From: Methanolapillus africanus
Lineage (GTDB): Archaea > Halobacteriota > Methanosarcinia > Methanosarcinales > Methanosarcinaceae
Direction of reading: 5' to 3'
DNA length: 64,000 bases
Assembly (NCBI RefSeq): GCF_032714475.1
Contig: NZ_JAWDKD010000015.1
Coordinates: 1-64,000 of the forward strand
This document shows positions 62,185 to 64,000 of the stretch, one piece after another. Position 1 is the stretch's first letter; every line of letters begins with the position of its first letter. Both the position numbers and the translations under genes were made by a program. The notes beneath the pieces are model-generated. The model was not told where the DNA came from and did not search any database. It worked only from the letters and a program-made list of their open reading frames with translations.

Positions 62185-62825
62185 CAGATCACCTTCTTGG
62201 AAGTGCCCATCGTCGTTGTGACGTGAACAGAGCGGATGTTGTGTTTTCCTTTCACCAATGCGCGTTCAACACGGCCAAGGACGGTTTCGATGTTCTGCGC
62301 CAATTTTTCCGGCGGCATGTTTCTGCGGCCGACAGAGACGTGGAACGTCATTTTGTCTTTGGATCTGATGCGAACAGCGCTTTGCTTGGTTTGGATCATA
62401 TCAGCGATACTTTTTCCCGGAAGAAGCGGAACCGGCATCTTACCGCGCGGACCGAGAACGGTACCGAGGGTTTTACCGATAACCTGCATGTATTGCGTTT
62501 CCGCAATGAAGAAGTCACATTCTTCCGCGATGGTTTTGGCGTAGGATTTGTCGTCTTTCATCGCTTCAATGGCGGCATCGTCGAAGACGTAGGCAGCTCC
62601 GGCTTGTTTAGCCTGAATGCCAACGTCACCTTTCGCGAAAACTCCGATTTTTAAGTCTTTTCCAAGACCATTCGGAAGAACAACCTCTTCATCGATTCTG
62701 TTTTTTGGTTGATTCAGATCGAGATTTTTGAGATTAATCGCAAGGTCGACGCTCTCCATGAAATTGCGTTGAGGCGACTCCTCTAATAATTCTTTTACGA
62801 TTTCTTCAATTGATACGTCTGCCAT
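62184..62825 (-). CDS. rpl1: Large ribosomal subunit protein uL1
   Basis: uL1 forms the L1 stalk that handles exiting tRNA, and in methanogens it also represses its own operon by binding mRNA. The family signature is GTVLGPRGKMPVPLLPG. The start at 62825 (MADVSIEEIVKEL) is fixed by GGGGAGG eight bases upstream; an in-frame codon at 62858 is rejected. It has 213 residues. A TATA box near 63045-63055 leaves a leader of about 200 bases, room for such regulation, though I did not identify the L1 binding site. Confidence 0.96.
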   Translation of the reverse strand: MADVSIEEIVKELLEESPQRNFMESVDLAINLKNLDLNQPKNRIDEEVVLPNGLGKDLKIGVFAKGDVGIQAKQAGAAYVFDDAAIEAMKDDKSYAKTIAEECDFFIAETQYMQVIGKTLGTVLGPRGKMPVPLLPGKSIADMIQTKQSAVRIRSKDKMTFHVSVGRRNMPPEKLAQNIETVLGRVERALVKGKHNIRSVHVTTTMGTSKKVI

Positions 62826-63106
62826 TTTAAGGCCTCCCCGTAGTCTTCTAAATTTCACAACGTCCTTGCTGCAAACAGATGTTCACAACGATGACGTCAC
62901 AATTTTTAAGCGCAGCCGATTTGGCTTTCTACGGTTAATTTTTGAATAAAAACAACAGCATCCAAGGATGCCGATTGTTTCTATAAATGGGATAAGGATT
63001 GGTGAAAAATGATAATATTTGAAAATTTGAAATATTGCATGAGCGCCGTTATTATATCATTCAAATGATTCCGACGTCAGATAATATATTCAAATTTATT
63101 ATCAAA

Positions 63107-63592
63107 TTACCAGGATTCTTTGCTGAGGACGTCGTCGTATTTTCCGGCGTCAATCGCTTTTTGGAATTCGCGGACGTCCATGCCTTCGACGGTCACGCCG
63201 ACGGAGACACCGGTTCCGGTGACTTCTTTGATGGCGGCTTTTAAGTCGTAAGACAGGAGAACATCTCTCTTCATGCGGGCGATTTTAGCGGCCTGCTGAA
63301 CCGTGATGTTTCCGACTTTTTCAGCGTTCGGTTTTCCGGATCCTTTTTGGACGCCAGCTTCTTGAAGAAGAAGAGACGCGGTCGGCGGAGTTCCGACTTC
63401 GATTTGAACGCTTTTGTCATCAGCAACAATGATTTTGACCGGAACTTGCATTCCGTTGTAATCTTTTGTTTTCTCGTTAATCTGTTCGATCACTTGTTTA
63501 ATGTTGATTCCGAGAGGACCAAGGGACGGGCCGAGCGGCGGTCCGGGAGTGGCTTTTCCTCCGGGGACTAAGGCTTCAACAGTGCTTACCAT
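63107..63592 (-). CDS. rpl11: Large ribosomal subunit protein uL11
   Basis: uL11 binds the GTPase-associated region of 23S rRNA at the stalk base. VEALVPGGKATPGPPLGPSLGPLGINIKQVI and the later DVLLSYDLKAAIKEVTGTGVSVGVTVEG are typical. The start at 63592 (MVSTVEAL) follows GGTGATG, and the longer frame to 63655 is not used. It has 161 residues. It is separated from rpl1 by about 280 bases, so rpl1-rpl10-rpl12 has its own promoter. Confidence 0.96.
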   Translation of the reverse strand: MVSTVEALVPGGKATPGPPLGPSLGPLGINIKQVIEQINEKTKDYNGMQVPVKIIVADDKSVQIEVGTPPTASLLLQEAGVQKGSGKPNAEKVGNITVQQAAKIARMKRDVLLSYDLKAAIKEVTGTGVSVGVTVEGMDVREFQKAIDAGKYDDVLSKESW

Positions 63593-63882
63593 TTCATCAC
63601 CATTTTTATTATAATTAATAAGATTGATAGTTAAATAGAAATTCCGCACTTCCAAAAATGCGGGAGTTCGGGTTCTTAATAAATCGGATTATTTGATTTA
63701 AACTTTTCTCATGAAATATCAACAAAATGAATTTGTGAAACGATTCCGTCAAAAATTCATTCCGGTCAAAATTCACAAAAAAATTCAATCATAAATTGGA
63801 TGGAAAACAGGATTTCATAAACCGGTCAACCCGGATTATGAATCTGAAATCTAAAACTGAATTAAACTGAATTAATTTGTTC

Positions 63883-64000
63883 TTACTCTTCTTCCTTTTT
63901 CAGCACGCGAACCGTGTCGCCGCGAATCGTAATCGGAATCGGAACGACGGCGTCGAACAACTCGACGGTGATTTCGTCATGCTGGCCGGTACCGATGCGT
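63883..64000 (-). CDS. spt5: Transcription elongation factor Spt5, C-terminal end (partial)
   Basis: The last 38 codons of a gene entering from the right edge read RIGTGQHDEITVELFDAVVP, then IPITIRGDTVRVLKKEEE, and end in TAA. This is the end of the KOW domain of archaeal Spt5 (NusG homologue), which binds RNA polymerase with Spt4 and couples to ribosomes. Its place before rpl11 is the conserved archaeal order. The rest lies outside the window. Confidence 0.85.
   Translation of the reverse strand, partial: RIGTGQHDEITVELFDAVVPIPITIRGDTVRVLKKEEE

Overview
The window is archaeal, most likely from a methylotrophic methanogen of the family Methanosarcinaceae. Support comes from an archaeal class I lysyl-tRNA synthetase, Dph2, Trm5, Cbf5, a KEOPS subunit, RNA polymerase subunit D, TFS, PCNA and an Spt5-L11-L1-L10-L12 ribosomal cluster. 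It also comes from dimethylamine and trimethylamine methyltransferases whose reading frames each run through an in-frame TAG at the classical pyrrolysine position. Every other gene I checked ends in TAA or TGA, which fits a genome in which TAG is read as pyrrolysine. The host-associated genus Methanimicrococcus is my best guess because of the surface-protein content, but that is inference.

Layout. 1-3.7 kb: lysS, hpt and dph2 on the plus strand. 3.8-4.3 kb: a composite repeat. 4.3-5.3 kb: a cation/calcium exchanger. 5.7-25.7 kb: an island of minus-strand surface proteins that share anchors, Asn/Thr-rich linkers, a paired C-terminal beta module, promoter elements and terminator hairpins. Five are large GLUG-repeat proteins, three are small proteins carrying only the paired module, one is a linker-only lipoprotein, one is a 32-residue anchor-only microprotein, and one is a ghost 5' end. 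25.9-38 kb: CorA, small regulators, membrane proteins, Trm5, a flavodoxin/ferredoxin protein, PurN, a MiaB-like methylthiotransferase, GlpX, a Schlafen-type ATPase and Cgi121. 38-41 kb: tRNA-Leu and the rpoD-rps11-rps4-rps13 operon. 41-44 kb: a methyltransferase-like membrane protein, a gene-poor stretch and tRNA-Ser. 44-52.5 kb: Cbf5, a lone HyuA-type ATPase, and mttC, mttB, mtbB and mtbC. 53-58.7 kb: a DJ-1 protein, PCNA, a zinc ribbon, TFS, an isocitrate/isopropylmalate dehydrogenase, a Cys-rich microprotein and agmatinase. 59-64 kb: a radical SAM/SPASM protein and the ribosomal stalk operon.

Two features look least described. The first is the surface-protein island: its members seem to be built by adding or losing modules on one expression cassette (TATA box, paired TGCA half-sites near the predicted transcription start, Shine-Dalgarno, anchor, linker, body, hairpin terminator). 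The second is a dispersed intergenic repeat family with ten copies of a GC-rich box, usually just 3' of a gene. In five places the box is joined to a long hairpin with a three- or four-base loop and a tandem array of about 33- or 44-bp units. The hairpin arms differ between copies by paired compensatory changes.

The methylamine genes work together: MttB/MttC and MtbB/MtbC move methyl groups from tri- and dimethylamine to their corrinoid proteins, for transfer to coenzyme M by an activity not encoded here. No rRNA gene, CRISPR array, integrase or recognisable insertion sequence was seen.
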